From assembly GCA_038209965.1 (NCBI GenBank), contig JBBQXF010000119.1, positions 1 through 14,423 of the forward strand: DNA of 14,423 nt, read 5' to 3'. Numbering within the stretch: the first letter of the stretch is position 1; every line of letters starts with the position of its first letter. Both the position numbers and the translations under genes were made by a program. The notes beneath the pieces were generated by a model that was not told the DNA's origin, did not search any database, and saw nothing but the letters and a program-made list of their open reading frames with translations. Positions 1-7,874 of this stretch are shown here, piece after piece. The DNA comes from JALONO01 sp038209965 (lineage in GTDB: Bacteria > Bacteroidota > Bacteroidia > Cytophagales > Thermoflexibacteraceae).

Positions 1-1345
1 GGATGCCCAATCGGTGCAGGGTAGGAGCGCGGTTGAGCAGAATGGGGTGGCCCTTGAGCACACTTTCCAAAATGTCCCATACAACAGGCGATTTGCGATC
101 CACGATTTTCTTGGCTGATTTCACCGTTTTCACGATTCCGCGCTCGATGAGCTTGCGGATGATGAACGGTTTGAACAATTCAGCGGCCATGTCTTTGGGC
201 AGGCCACACTCGTGCAACTTGAGTTCTGGGCCCACCACAATGACCGAACGGCCAGAGTAATCGACCCGCTTGCCGAGCAAGTTTTGCCGGAAACGGCCTT
301 GCTTGCCCTTGAGCATATCGGAGAGCGATTTGAGCGCCCGGTTGCCATCGGCCCGTACCGCATTTACTTTGCGGGAGTTGTCGAACAAAGAATCGACCGC
401 TTCTTGGAGCATCCGTTTTTCATTGCGCAAGATTACTTCGGGCGCTTTAATATCGATCAACCGTTTGAGGCGGTTGTTGCGGATGATGACCCGACGGTAC
501 AGGTCATTTAGATCAGAGGTGGCAAAACGGCCCCCATCCAGCGGCACCAATGGGCGCAATTCAGGTGGGATGACCGGTACCATGCGGATGATCATCCATT
601 CGGGGCGGTTCTCCACGCGGGTGTTGGCGCTGCGGAAGGCTTCCACCACTTTGAGGCGCTTAAGGGCTTCCGATTTCCGCTGTTGCGAAGTGTCGTTGGC
701 AGCCAAGTCACGCAACTCATAAGACAGCTCGTCCAAGTGTACCCGCGACAGGAGCATGTCCAGCGCATCGGCCCCCATTTTGGCAATGAATTTATCGGGG
801 TGCTTGTCATCCAGCAGTTGATTTTCCCGGGGCAGTTTGTCCAAAATGTCCAAGTACTCATCTTCGGTCAAGAAATCTAGGCGGCTCAGGCCGTCTTTTT
901 CCTTGACACCGGGTTGGATGATGACGTAGCGTTCGTAATAAATGATCTGGTCGAGCCGCTTGGTTGGCATCCCGAGCAAATAGCCAATCTTATTTGGCAA
1001 CGAGCGGAAATACCAAATGTGGGCTACCGGAATGACCAATTGGATGTGCCCCAAACGTTCGCGGCGCACCTTTTTCTCGGTCACTTCTACGCCACAACGG
1101 TCGCAGATGATGCCCTTGTAGCGGATACGTTTGTATTTGCCACAGTGGCACTCCCAGTCCTTGACCGGCCCAAAAATCCGCTCACAGAACAAACCGCCCA
1201 TTTCTGGTTTGTAAGTCCGGTAGTTGATCGTTTCAGGTTGCGTTACCTCGCCGTGCGAGCTCTCGAGGATGGATTCAGGAGAAGCAAGACTTATCGTGAT
1301 TTTCGTAAAGTCGTTGCTGAACTTCTTGTTTTTCTTGAACGCCAT
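1..1345 (-). CDS. rpoC: DNA-directed RNA polymerase subunit beta' (RpoC), N-terminal 448 residues, cut by window edge
   Basis: This is the beta' subunit of RNA polymerase, which carries much of the catalytic centre and the clamp. Reading the minus strand from the ATG at 1345-1343 gives an uninterrupted frame to the window edge. The N-terminus (MAFKKNKKFSNDF, then LASPESIL and ETINYRTYKPEMGGLFCERI) is the usual RpoC opening in Bacteroidota. Zinc-ribbon cysteines are at residues 66, 68, 81 and 84. The stretch GKQGRFRQNLLGKRVDYSGR at about residues 345-367 is the conserved region leading into switch 2. The visible part ends at NRAPTLHRLGI, before the catalytic NADFDGD motif, so about two thirds of the usual 1400-odd residues lie outside. 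It has its own promoter 32 bases upstream. The next gene upstream on this strand is tyrA, whereas rpoB normally sits there. The identification is close to certain. Confidence 0.98.
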   Translation of the reverse strand, partial: MAFKKNKKFSNDFTKITISLASPESILESSHGEVTQPETINYRTYKPEMGGLFCERIFGPVKDWECHCGKYKRIRYKGIICDRCGVEVTEKKVRRERLGHIQLVIPVAHIWYFRSLPNKIGYLLGMPTKRLDQIIYYERYVIIQPGVKEKDGLSRLDFLTEDEYLDILDKLPRENQLLDDKHPDKFIAKMGADALDMLLSRVHLDELSYELRDLAANDTSQQRKSEALKRLKVVEAFRSANTRVENRPEWMIIRMVPVIPPELRPLVPLDGGRFATSDLNDLYRRVIIRNNRLKRLIDIKAPEVILRNEKRMLQEAVDSLFDNSRKVNAVRADGNRALKSLSDMLKGKQGRFRQNLLGKRVDYSGRSVIVVGPELKLHECGLPKDMAAELFKPFIIRKLIERGIVKTVKSAKKIVDRKSPVVWDILESVLKGHPILLNRAPTLHRLGI

Positions 1346-1376
1346 GAATAGTGTTGCCGTTTTACTATTGAACTGG

Positions 1377-1407
1377 CAAAGGTAGCACAAACAAAGGTGA
1401 ATCAAAA
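1377..1407 (-). promoter_or_regulatory. Promoter of rpoC (Bacteroidota housekeeping type)
   Basis: On the minus strand the -7 element TACCTTTG (1384-1377) matches the Bacteroidota consensus TAnnTTTG exactly. A -33 element ending in TTTTG (1407-1403) lies 18 bases further upstream. Transcription would begin near 1370, giving an untranslated leader of about 25 bases before the rpoC ATG. The spacing is within the range described for the primary sigma factor of this phylum. Its presence supports transcription of rpoC independently of any upstream rpoB. Confidence 0.72.
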
Positions 1408-1531
1408 ATATTTTTCCAATAAATTATTGAATTTTTTCGTGGCTTTTGCGCGGTTTTTGCTAAAATGCTCAACTATTTGATTAGTAACACTTTAGGTCAA
1501 ATTTGTTCAAAAACGCAACTGGGTGTCGTGT

Positions 1532-2401
1532 TTAGTGTTTGGTTGCGCGTTTCTCGATTCCGCTCAACACCCGCCGGATGTCATTGGCCCGGTTGATGAA
1601 CTCCCGCGAAGTGGCAGTGTCACCGCTATCAATAGCGTCCTTGTAATCTTGGAGGAACCGGATATAGCTGCCCAGCGCCACCGACAGATTGCCCTTGTTC
1701 TGGTCAAAGATGGGGACCCACATTTCGGGCGAGCTTTTGGCCAAGCGGACCGTGGAAGCAAAACCGCTGCCCGCCATGTCCAGGATATTTTTCTCGTCCT
1801 CCTCCTTCTCCAGCACGGTGAGGCTCAGGGCATAGGCAAGGACGTGGCTCAAATGCGATACATAAGCCAGGTGACGGTCGTGCTCGGCCGAGTTGAGATA
1901 GCGGAGGCGCATGCCCAAGTGGGTGACGAGGGTTTCCAATAGCTTGACCGCCTCGGGGCGGCTCTTTTCCACATCACAAAAGATCATGATCTTGCCCGGC
2001 ATCAGTTCGGCAAAGGCCGCGCTGGGCCCAGAGTTCTCGGTGCCAGAAATGGGGTGCATGGCCACATATTGCGCCCGTTTGGGGTGCTGGTCGGCCAGTT
2101 GGCAGATCTGGCCCTTGGTCGATCCCAAGTCGGTCAATACCGCCCCCTCGGGCAGCAAGTCCAAGGCTCGGGGGAGCAGCCGCAGGATCGCATCCACCGG
2201 GATGGCCAGCACAGTGAGGTCGGCTTGGCCAATGCCCTCCGCCAGTTCGGCCACCTGATCCACTAGGCCGAGGGCAAGGGCCTGGGCTGCATGGGCCGGG
2301 TTTTGATCCACTCCGATAAAAGTCAGCCCGTCACGCTGTTGGCGCAGCCCGAGCGCAAAAGATCCCCCCAGCAGACCGAGGCCCACAATACAGATTTTCA
2401 T
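1532..2401 (-). CDS. tyrA: Prephenate dehydrogenase (TyrA)
   Basis: It oxidatively decarboxylates prephenate to 4-hydroxyphenylpyruvate with NAD+, the committed step to tyrosine, in the cytoplasm. The 289-residue protein opens with a Rossmann fold (MKICIVGLGLLGGSFALG, with GLGLLG at 7-12), and VDQN at the end of the second strand supplies an acidic residue suited to NAD+. Family motifs follow in order: LTDLGSTKGQI, then HPISGTENSG, then HDRHLAYVSHLSHVLAYAL in the helical dimerisation half. The length is normal for a single-domain TyrA; no chorismate mutase or ACT domain is fused. I chose the ATG at 2401-2399 because the Rossmann motif starts immediately there. A start at 2470 would add 23 residues (MPDPKRFALPLP...) encoded across the promoter. 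The gene precedes rpoC on the same strand with a 186-base gap and is divergent from susC. No convincing terminator was seen after it, so some read-through into rpoC is possible. Confidence 0.93.
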   Translation of the reverse strand: MKICIVGLGLLGGSFALGLRQQRDGLTFIGVDQNPAHAAQALALGLVDQVAELAEGIGQADLTVLAIPVDAILRLLPRALDLLPEGAVLTDLGSTKGQICQLADQHPKRAQYVAMHPISGTENSGPSAAFAELMPGKIMIFCDVEKSRPEAVKLLETLVTHLGMRLRYLNSAEHDRHLAYVSHLSHVLAYALSLTVLEKEEDEKNILDMAGSGFASTVRLAKSSPEMWVPIFDQNKGNLSVALGSYIRFLQDYKDAIDSGDTATSREFINRANDIRRVLSGIEKRATKH

Positions 2402-2698
2402 GTTGAAAAGAAGAAATTTGACAAGGTTGATAGTTGGCAAAGGTAGGGCAAAACGCTTTGGATCGGGCAAGCGTCCATTGCATGGTTGAAATGCCGCAAC
2501 GCTCTCACATGGATGCGAGAGGCAAAAAGGGGGAAATGTTAAAAAAAGTAAAACGTTGATTGACAGAGTAGTAACTTTTTTTTTAAAAAAATGTTCATAA
2601 TTGTTTTCCGATTACACAAAAAATTAATGTAATATTAGGCTCATTTAGTACCAGTTCAGTTCTTTGAGATTAATCGATCTATTTAAACTTTATTGAAA
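2402..2698. other. Divergent intergenic region between tyrA and susC
   Basis: This 297-base gap holds the regulatory signals of two divergent genes. The half next to tyrA contains its promoter and a short imperfect palindrome, CTCTC at 2502-2506 and GAGAG at 2517-2521 around ACATGGATGC. From about 2535 to the susC start the sequence is very A/T-rich, with a run of T followed by A at 2572-2591 that would favour bending or melting. I could not place a convincing TAnnTTTG element for susC: the only nearby TTTG (in GTTCTTTGAG at about 2660) lacks the TA. susC may therefore use an alternative sigma factor or a degenerate promoter. No small gene was found here. Confidence 0.6.
2438..2470 (-). promoter_or_regulatory. 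Promoter of tyrA (Bacteroidota housekeeping type)
   Basis: The minus strand carries TACCTTTG at 2445-2438, an exact match to TAnnTTTG, with TTG at 2470-2468 and 22 bases between the two. Transcription would start near 2431, about 30 bases before the ATG at 2401. The 12-base core CTACCTTTGCCA is identical to that of the rpoC promoter. The spacer is at the long end of the usual range, so the -33 assignment is less certain than the -7. Confidence 0.65.
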
Positions 2699-5600
2699 AT
2701 GAAACACACTAACCAATGTTGGATAGGGAAGTTTATCCCAATCCTAGTGTTATTCCTCACCCTCTCTTCCGCCGTTTTGGCCCAGAAAAAGATCTCGGGC
2801 AAAATACTGGACGGGGAGACGAATTCCCCGCTGCCGGGCGTGAGTATTGTAGTCAAAGGCACCTCTACTGGCACCACTTCCGATGCGGAGGGAAAGTACA
2901 CCTTAAATGCACCCACCAATGCCAGTAGCCTGATTTTTTCGTTCGTGGGCTTTAAAACCCAAGAACTGGCCATCGGCAACCAATCCACCATGGATGTGAC
3001 AATGGCGGTGGACGAACGTATGATGGACGAAGTGGTGGTGACTGGTTACCTGACCGAGCAAAAGAAAGACTTGGTAGGTTCGGTGGCCTCAATCAGTTCC
3101 AAGGATCTGGTGGCGATCCCCATGGGCAACGTGCAACAGCAATTGCAGGGCCGCGTGGCTGGGGTAACGGTACTTACTTCGGGCCAGCCGGGCGTTCAAA
3201 GCTCGGTTCGGGTGCGGGGCTTCACCACGCTGGGCAACAATGACCCGCTCTATGTAGTGGATGGTGTTCCGGTGAACAACATTGAGGATCTCAACGGCTT
3301 TGACATTGAGAGTACGGTCGTATTGAAAGATGCAGCGGCGGCTTCCATCTACGGAGCGAGGGCGGCGGCTGGGGTAATAGTGATCACGACCAAGCGCGGG
3401 GCCAAGCCCGGCAAACTCAATGTAAGCTACGATCTGCAGTATGGTTTGCAGCAGCCCGGCAAACGGCCCGGCATTTTGGCTCCCCAACAGATGGCCAACT
3501 ATACCCTGCAGGCCCGCCGCAACGAAACTTCCCCTCACCCACAATATGGCTTGTTTCGGCAAGGCCAAGATGCCCGGCTCCCTGATTTTATCAACGTAGG
3601 TGCTGCAGGTGGTGTGTTTGAAGGAGATGCCCGCATTATCCCCGGCAATTACAATGTGGATTTTGATCGCGGCCCGATTTATCAAATTGTGCGCGGAAAT
3701 AGGGCCGGCACCGATTGGTATGACGAACTGACCAGCGTGGCCCCAGTCACTAACCAAACATTGTCCCTTGCGGGGGCCACTGATGCCAGCCGTTTCTATG
3801 TCAGTTTGGGCCAATACAACCAGCAAGGCATCATTTTGAATACTTGGCTCAAGCGTTACACCCTCCGGGCCAATTCTGAATTCACGATTGCCAAGAAAGT
3901 GCGGATTGGCGAGAACTTCCAGTTGATGTACCGTGATAACCCGGGGATCAATGGGCGTTTTGACCTTAATGCGGCCCAAAGTGAAAATGACATGTTCATC
4001 GCCCTGACTACCAACCCCTTCATCCCCGTGCGGGACGAATTTGGCGGCTGGGCTGGCACGGCAGCTCCTGGATTTAACAACTCGCGCAACGTGGTGGCCG
4101 ATCGGACCAGGGCCGGTGGTAACTCAGGATTTGATCTAGTGGCTTTGGGAAATGTCTATGCCGAAGTGGATCCGATCAAAGACCTGACCTTGCGCACCAG
4201 TATTGGGGCCCGCGGCGGGAACTTTTATTTCCAAGGGGCTGGTTTCCGCACCTATGAGCGTTCAGAAAATATCGGGGCCAATTCTTTGAATGAAGGCGCC
4301 GGCTACTTCTATACCTGGACTTGGAGCAATACCGCCCAATACAAGAAATCGTTTGGCAAGCACAATGCCCGGCTTTTTGGTGGGTATGAATACGTAGTCA
4401 ATGGTGGGTTTAGGAGCCTTAACGGGTCAGGTTTGAATCCTTTCAGTATGTCGGGGCCATTCCAGACGTTGTCCAATACCGAAACGGTGGGCCGCCAAGT
4501 AAACAGCGGGGGTAGTTCCGAGCAGCGGTTCATTTCCCTGTTTGGCCGGGCCGACTATGACTATGACAGTCGGTATTACGTGAGTGCCACGGTTCGTCGC
4601 GATCAATCCTCGGTTTTTGGGGCCAATAATCGGACTGGCGTGTTCCCAGCCTTGTCGGCTGCTTGGCGGATCTCGGGCGAAAACTTTATGAAGGGAGTTA
4701 CCTTTATCGATGACCTGAAGATCCGGGGTGGTTGGGGCCAAATGGGCAACTCGCAAATCGATCCCAACAACCAATTCGATCTTTTCGGCGCTACCTCGTA
4801 TGATATCGCTGGGGCCAACACGGGAGCAAATCCGGCTCTGCGTCCCTCGCGCATCGGCAACCCCAATGCCAAGTGGGAAACCAACACCACGATCAACGTG
4901 GGTTTTGACGGTTCTTTGATGAAAGGCAAAATGGACGTAGTCGTGGACTGGTACAAGAAAACAACCAACGATATTTTGTTTGGGGTGCCTTTGCCCGGTG
5001 TTTTGGGGCAAATCAGTGCACCAGCCCAAAATATTGCCCAAATCAGCAATACTGGCTTGGATGTTTTGTTGACCAATCGGGGCGATATTACCAAAGACCT
5101 CAAATTTGTCACCGATCTGACCTTTACTACTTTCACCAACCGGATTGATGCCTTGGCCCCGGGGGTTGACTTTTTTGGCTCTGGCAACGCTACCCGTTTG
5201 GGCCAGCCAGCCCGTAATGAGGTCGGCAGTTCTTTCTCCCGTTTCTTCGGCTACCAAGTTGACGGCCTGTTCCGCAACCAAGAAGAAGTGAACAGTGCAC
5301 CAACCCAAGAAGGAGCCGCGCCTGGTCGTTTAAGGTTTGCCGACATCAATGGTGATGGGCGCATCAACGCCGATGATCGCACTTACTTGGGCAGTCCCAT
5401 CCCCAAGTTCACCATGGGTTTCAACTTGAGGCTTACTTGGAAAAACTTTGAGTTTGAAAATTTCTTCTATTGGGTGAATGGGGTACAAATCTTCAACAAT
5501 TACCGCTTGTTTACCGATTTTTATCCTTTGTTCCCCGGATTGGCCATCAGCGACCGGGTGTTGGATTCATGGACTCCTGAAAACCCCAATACTTCAGTAC

Positions 5601-5905
5601 CCATTTTTGAAAACGTGGCCAACTTTAGCACCAACACCCAAGTTTCTTCTTATTTCATTGAAGAAGGATCTTATCTGCGGTGGCGCAACATGTCCATCGG
5701 CTACAACCTGCCCAAGCGCATTTTGGACAAGATTGGGGCAGATCGGCTGAGGCTTACCGCTTCGGTGAACAATTTATTCACCCTTACCAAATACTCGGGC
5801 ATCGATCCGGCCATCTCCGGCGGTGATTCCGGTTTTGGGATCGATACCGGCGGCAACTATCCCATTGTACGCACTTGGAACCTCGGTGTGAGCCTTGGTT
5901 TCTAA
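2699..5905 (+). CDS. SusC/RagA-family TonB-linked outer-membrane transporter
   Basis: This is an outer-membrane beta-barrel transporter that takes up a ligand captured by its SusD partner, powered by TonB. The 1068-residue protein has a signal peptide with likely cleavage after VLA (residues 26-28). A carboxypeptidase-regulatory-like domain follows (about 32-105), then a TonB-box-like segment MDEVVVTGY (109-117), the plug, and a barrel to the C-terminus, which ends in Phe (NLGVSLGF). SusC hallmarks are DPLYVVDGVPV and KDAAAASIYGARAAAGVIVI in the plug, and a calcium-loop-like DINGDGRINADD near 882-893. There is no STN signalling domain, so it is unlikely to drive its own anti-sigma cascade. 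I chose the ATG at 2699; an in-frame TTG at 2693 adds only two residues. susD follows 46 bases downstream. The length is normal for the family. The substrate cannot be read from the sequence, and no glycoside hydrolase lies nearby. Confidence 0.95.
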   Translation: MKHTNQCWIGKFIPILVLFLTLSSAVLAQKKISGKILDGETNSPLPGVSIVVKGTSTGTTSDAEGKYTLNAPTNASSLIFSFVGFKTQELAIGNQSTMDVTMAVDERMMDEVVVTGYLTEQKKDLVGSVASISSKDLVAIPMGNVQQQLQGRVAGVTVLTSGQPGVQSSVRVRGFTTLGNNDPLYVVDGVPVNNIEDLNGFDIESTVVLKDAAAASIYGARAAAGVIVITTKRGAKPGKLNVSYDLQYGLQQPGKRPGILAPQQMANYTLQARRNETSPHPQYGLFRQGQDARLPDFINVGAAGGVFEGDARIIPGNYNVDFDRGPIYQIVRGNRAGTDWYDELTSVAPVTNQTLSLAGATDASRFYVSLGQYNQQGIILNTWLKRYTLRANSEFTIAKKVRIGENFQLMYRDNPGINGRFDLNAAQSENDMFIALTTNPFIPVRDEFGGWAGTAAPGFNNSRNVVADRTRAGGNSGFDLVALGNVYAEVDPIKDLTLRTSIGARGGNFYFQGAGFRTYERSENIGANSLNEGAGYFYTWTWSNTAQYKKSFGKHNARLFGGYEYVVNGGFRSLNGSGLNPFSMSGPFQTLSNTETVGRQVNSGGSSEQRFISLFGRADYDYDSRYYVSATVRRDQSSVFGANNRTGVFPALSAAWRISGENFMKGVTFIDDLKIRGGWGQMGNSQIDPNNQFDLFGATSYDIAGANTGANPALRPSRIGNPNAKWETNTTINVGFDGSLMKGKMDVVVDWYKKTTNDILFGVPLPGVLGQISAPAQNIAQISNTGLDVLLTNRGDITKDLKFVTDLTFTTFTNRIDALAPGVDFFGSGNATRLGQPARNEVGSSFSRFFGYQVDGLFRNQEEVNSAPTQEGAAPGRLRFADINGDGRINADDRTYLGSPIPKFTMGFNLRLTWKNFEFENFFYWVNGVQIFNNYRLFTDFYPLFPGLAISDRVLDSWTPENPNTSVPIFENVANFSTNTQVSSYFIEEGSYLRWRNMSIGYNLPKRILDKIGADRLRLTASVNNLFTLTKYSGIDPAISGGDSGFGIDTGGNYPIVRTWNLGVSLGF

Positions 5906-5929
5906 AACAATTTTCTTTCACGGTTTGTA

Positions 5930-5947
5930 ATGAAAAAAACTTCTTAG
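5930..5947 (+). other. Five-codon upstream mini-ORF (MKKTS-stop) before susD
   Basis: Between susC and susD there is ATG AAA AAA ACT TCT TAG. It would encode MKKTS and stops four bases before the susD ATG at 5952. susD itself begins MKKTI with a nearly identical first 12 bases. It could be a translated leader that feeds ribosomes into susD, a remnant of a duplicated start region, or chance in A-rich sequence. The reading frame is seen directly; translation is not shown. Confidence 0.3.
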
Positions 5948-5951
5948 CAAA

Positions 5952-7706
5952 ATGAAAAAGACCATTATTCGTACCGTCGCACTCACGCTGGTCGCCACCT
6001 TGGCCACTATCAGCTCCTGCGGCAAGAAATACCTGGAAGTAGAGCCGATTGGGGCTTTGGTGCCCAGTGCGGTAGCCAGCCAAAAAGGCGTGGAACAGTT
6101 GTTGATTGGCACCTACGCGGTGCTCAATGGATCGAACTGGAACGCCTCGTTCACCAACTGGATCTTGGGGAGCTCTTGCGGGGGCGATGCCAACAAAGGA
6201 TCCAACGCGGGTGATCAGTCGCAGATGAACGAGATTGTGCGCTATGAGGGTCAGCCAGTTAACGGTGACTTTAACTCCAAGTGGGTTGCAGTTTACAATG
6301 GCGTGGCCCGGGCTAACCAGACCATTAATATTACGAATTCCCTTACTGTGCCCAGCCAGATCGCTGACGCGGCTAAAAAGCGGATCATCGCCGAAGCACG
6401 TTTTCTCCGTGGATTCTACCATTTGGAGGGCAAAAAAGTGTTCAATCAGATACCTTTTGTGGATGAGACGATTTCTTATGGCGCGGGTAATTTTAACATC
6501 CCCAACGACAAGGATATTTGGCCCCAGATTGAAGCTGATTTGCAGTTTGCCTATGACAATTTGCCCGAAACTCAATCTCAGGTAGGTCGGGCCAATAAAT
6601 CGGCTGCTGGCGCGTTTTTGGCCAAAGTATATATGTTCCAGCGCAAGTTTGCGCCCGCCAAAGCCTTGTTTGATGTGTTGACGACCAGTGGTCGCACTTC
6701 TGGTGGCATCCGGTATGCGTTGATGGATCAATTTTCGCGCAATTTTGATGCCGATTTTGACAATAACTCCGAATCCATCTTCTCGTTCCAAGCTTCGGTG
6801 AACGATGGTACTGGGGCTAGCAACGCGGCTCCTGACTTGGTGCTCAATTTCCCGCACAACAACGGGGCTTCTGGTAATATTCCAGCCGGCTGCTGCGGTT
6901 TCCACCAGCCATCGTTCGATCTGGCAAATTCATACCGAGTGGATGCCAACGGTTTGCCCCTGCTCGACGGATCGGCCAACACGCCGGCCAACGAACTGCG
7001 CACTGATTTTGGTTTGGGTGCTGCCCAAGCCTTTACGCCGGATCCGGGCACCCTGGATCCTCGGATCGACTGGACTATTGGCCGTCGGGGCATTCCTTTC
7101 TTGGACTGGGGCAACCACCCAGGTAACTCTTGGATCCGCGATGCGGGCAACGGTGGACCGTTTTCACCCATGAAAAACGTGTTCCGGTTAGGCCAGCAGG
7201 GCCGTTTGACCGATAACTCGTCATGGACTCCGGGCTACACCGCAATCAACTACAATTTCATGCGCTATTCGGATCTGCTGTTGATGGCTGCCGAAGCTGA
7301 AGTAGAACTGGGTGGCTTGGAGCGTGCCCGGGCATTGGTGAACCAAATTCGTCGCCGCGCCGCCAACCCTGCCGGTTTTGTGCGCCGTCCCGATGGTACT
7401 CCTGCCGCCAATTACCGGATTGCGGAATACTCAGCTCCGTGGACTGATGCCGCCACGGCCCGCACGGCCGTGCGTTATGAGCGCCGCATTGAGTTGGCTA
7501 TGGAAGGCCACCGTTTCTTCGATTTGGTTCGCTGGGGTGTAGCCAATCAAACGTTGAATGCTTACCTCGCCTTTGAAGGCCGCAAGCTTAATTTCTTTAG
7601 CGGTGCTAGGTTTGTAGCTGGTAAAAGCGAATATTTCCCGATCCCCCAAAACCAGATCGATATTTCTCCAGTGGGCACATTGCGCCAAAATCCAGGTTAT
7701 AACTAA
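5952..7706 (+). CDS. SusD/RagB-family surface-exposed nutrient-binding lipoprotein
   Basis: This is the outer-membrane lipoprotein that binds the ligand and caps the partner SusC. The 584-residue protein starts with a type II signal peptide whose lipobox ISSC places the lipidated cysteine at residue 23, followed by GKKYLEVEP, typical of a SusD N-terminus. The TPR-like helical scaffold includes IIAEARFLRGFYHL and LAKVYMFQRKFAPAKALFD. Conserved C-terminal SusD segments are MRYSDLLLMAAEAEVELG from residue 437, ERRIELAMEGHRFFDLVRWG at about 510-530, and a terminal YFPIPQNQIDISPVGTLRQN. The length is normal. It lies 46 bases after susC in the same direction, almost certainly co-transcribed, and the unit ends at the strong terminator at 7730-7760. 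The stop codon lies inside a perfect hairpin (7689-7714). Ligand specificity cannot be predicted from the motifs visible. Confidence 0.95.
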   Translation: MKKTIIRTVALTLVATLATISSCGKKYLEVEPIGALVPSAVASQKGVEQLLIGTYAVLNGSNWNASFTNWILGSSCGGDANKGSNAGDQSQMNEIVRYEGQPVNGDFNSKWVAVYNGVARANQTINITNSLTVPSQIADAAKKRIIAEARFLRGFYHLEGKKVFNQIPFVDETISYGAGNFNIPNDKDIWPQIEADLQFAYDNLPETQSQVGRANKSAAGAFLAKVYMFQRKFAPAKALFDVLTTSGRTSGGIRYALMDQFSRNFDADFDNNSESIFSFQASVNDGTGASNAAPDLVLNFPHNNGASGNIPAGCCGFHQPSFDLANSYRVDANGLPLLDGSANTPANELRTDFGLGAAQAFTPDPGTLDPRIDWTIGRRGIPFLDWGNHPGNSWIRDAGNGGPFSPMKNVFRLGQQGRLTDNSSWTPGYTAINYNFMRYSDLLLMAAEAEVELGGLERARALVNQIRRRAANPAGFVRRPDGTPAANYRIAEYSAPWTDAATARTAVRYERRIELAMEGHRFFDLVRWGVANQTLNAYLAFEGRKLNFFSGARFVAGKSEYFPIPQNQIDISPVGTLRQNPGYN

Positions 7707-7714
7707 CCTGGATT
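7689..7714 (+). repeat. Perfect 11-bp inverted repeat spanning the susD stop codon
   Basis: AATCCAGGTTA (7689-7699) and TAACCTGGATT (7704-7714) are exact reverse complements around the four-base loop TAAC. The TAA stop of susD (7704-7706) opens the right arm. There is no T-run after it, so it is not a classical terminator itself. It stands 15 bases before the intrinsic terminator and could protect the 3' end of the transcript or affect termination of translation. Confidence 0.7.
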
Positions 7715-7729
7715 GTATCCAATGGATTA

Positions 7730-7760
7730 AAAAAGGGAGGCCAATTGGGCCTCCCTTTTT
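7730..7760 (+). terminator. Intrinsic terminator after susD
   Basis: AAAAAGGGAGGCC (7730-7742) pairs perfectly with GGCCTCCCTTTTT (7748-7760) around the loop AATTG. The 8-bp G/C-rich core is flanked by an A-run and a T-run, the usual form of an intrinsic terminator, and it would also work in the opposite direction. It lies 23 bases after the susD stop and separates the susCD unit from the next gene. Confidence 0.9.
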
Positions 7761-7874
7761 GCTGAAATCGGCGTAACTTTAAATGTTCGTTACTGTGACA
7801 ACTCGTGTTTTCGCTCTGCGAACCACCAATGGCGTGAGCGGAGAGATCTTAGCACAATACAAAAAACCTGTTAT

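Noticed and set aside
2402..2470. Longer TyrA N-terminus starting at 2470 (adds MPDPKRFALPLP...)
   Set aside because: The extra residues precede an intact Rossmann start and are encoded over the TACCTTTG promoter element; the ATG at 2401 is the natural start.
2502..2521. CTCTC/GAGAG imperfect palindrome as an operator
   Set aside because: Five-base arms around a ten-base centre are common by chance and no regulator gene lies nearby; only mentioned in the intergenic entry.
3089..6905. Long antisense open frames opposite susC and susD (3089-3979, 4427-5308, 5784-6905)
   Set aside because: They lie wholly or mostly over well-supported genes, have no recognisable domains and follow from codon bias on the coding strand.
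7774..7781. TAACTTTA as a promoter -7 element for the gene at 7875
   Set aside because: It lacks the final G of TAnnTTTG and has no TTG at suitable spacing; it also lies about 95 bases from the start codon.
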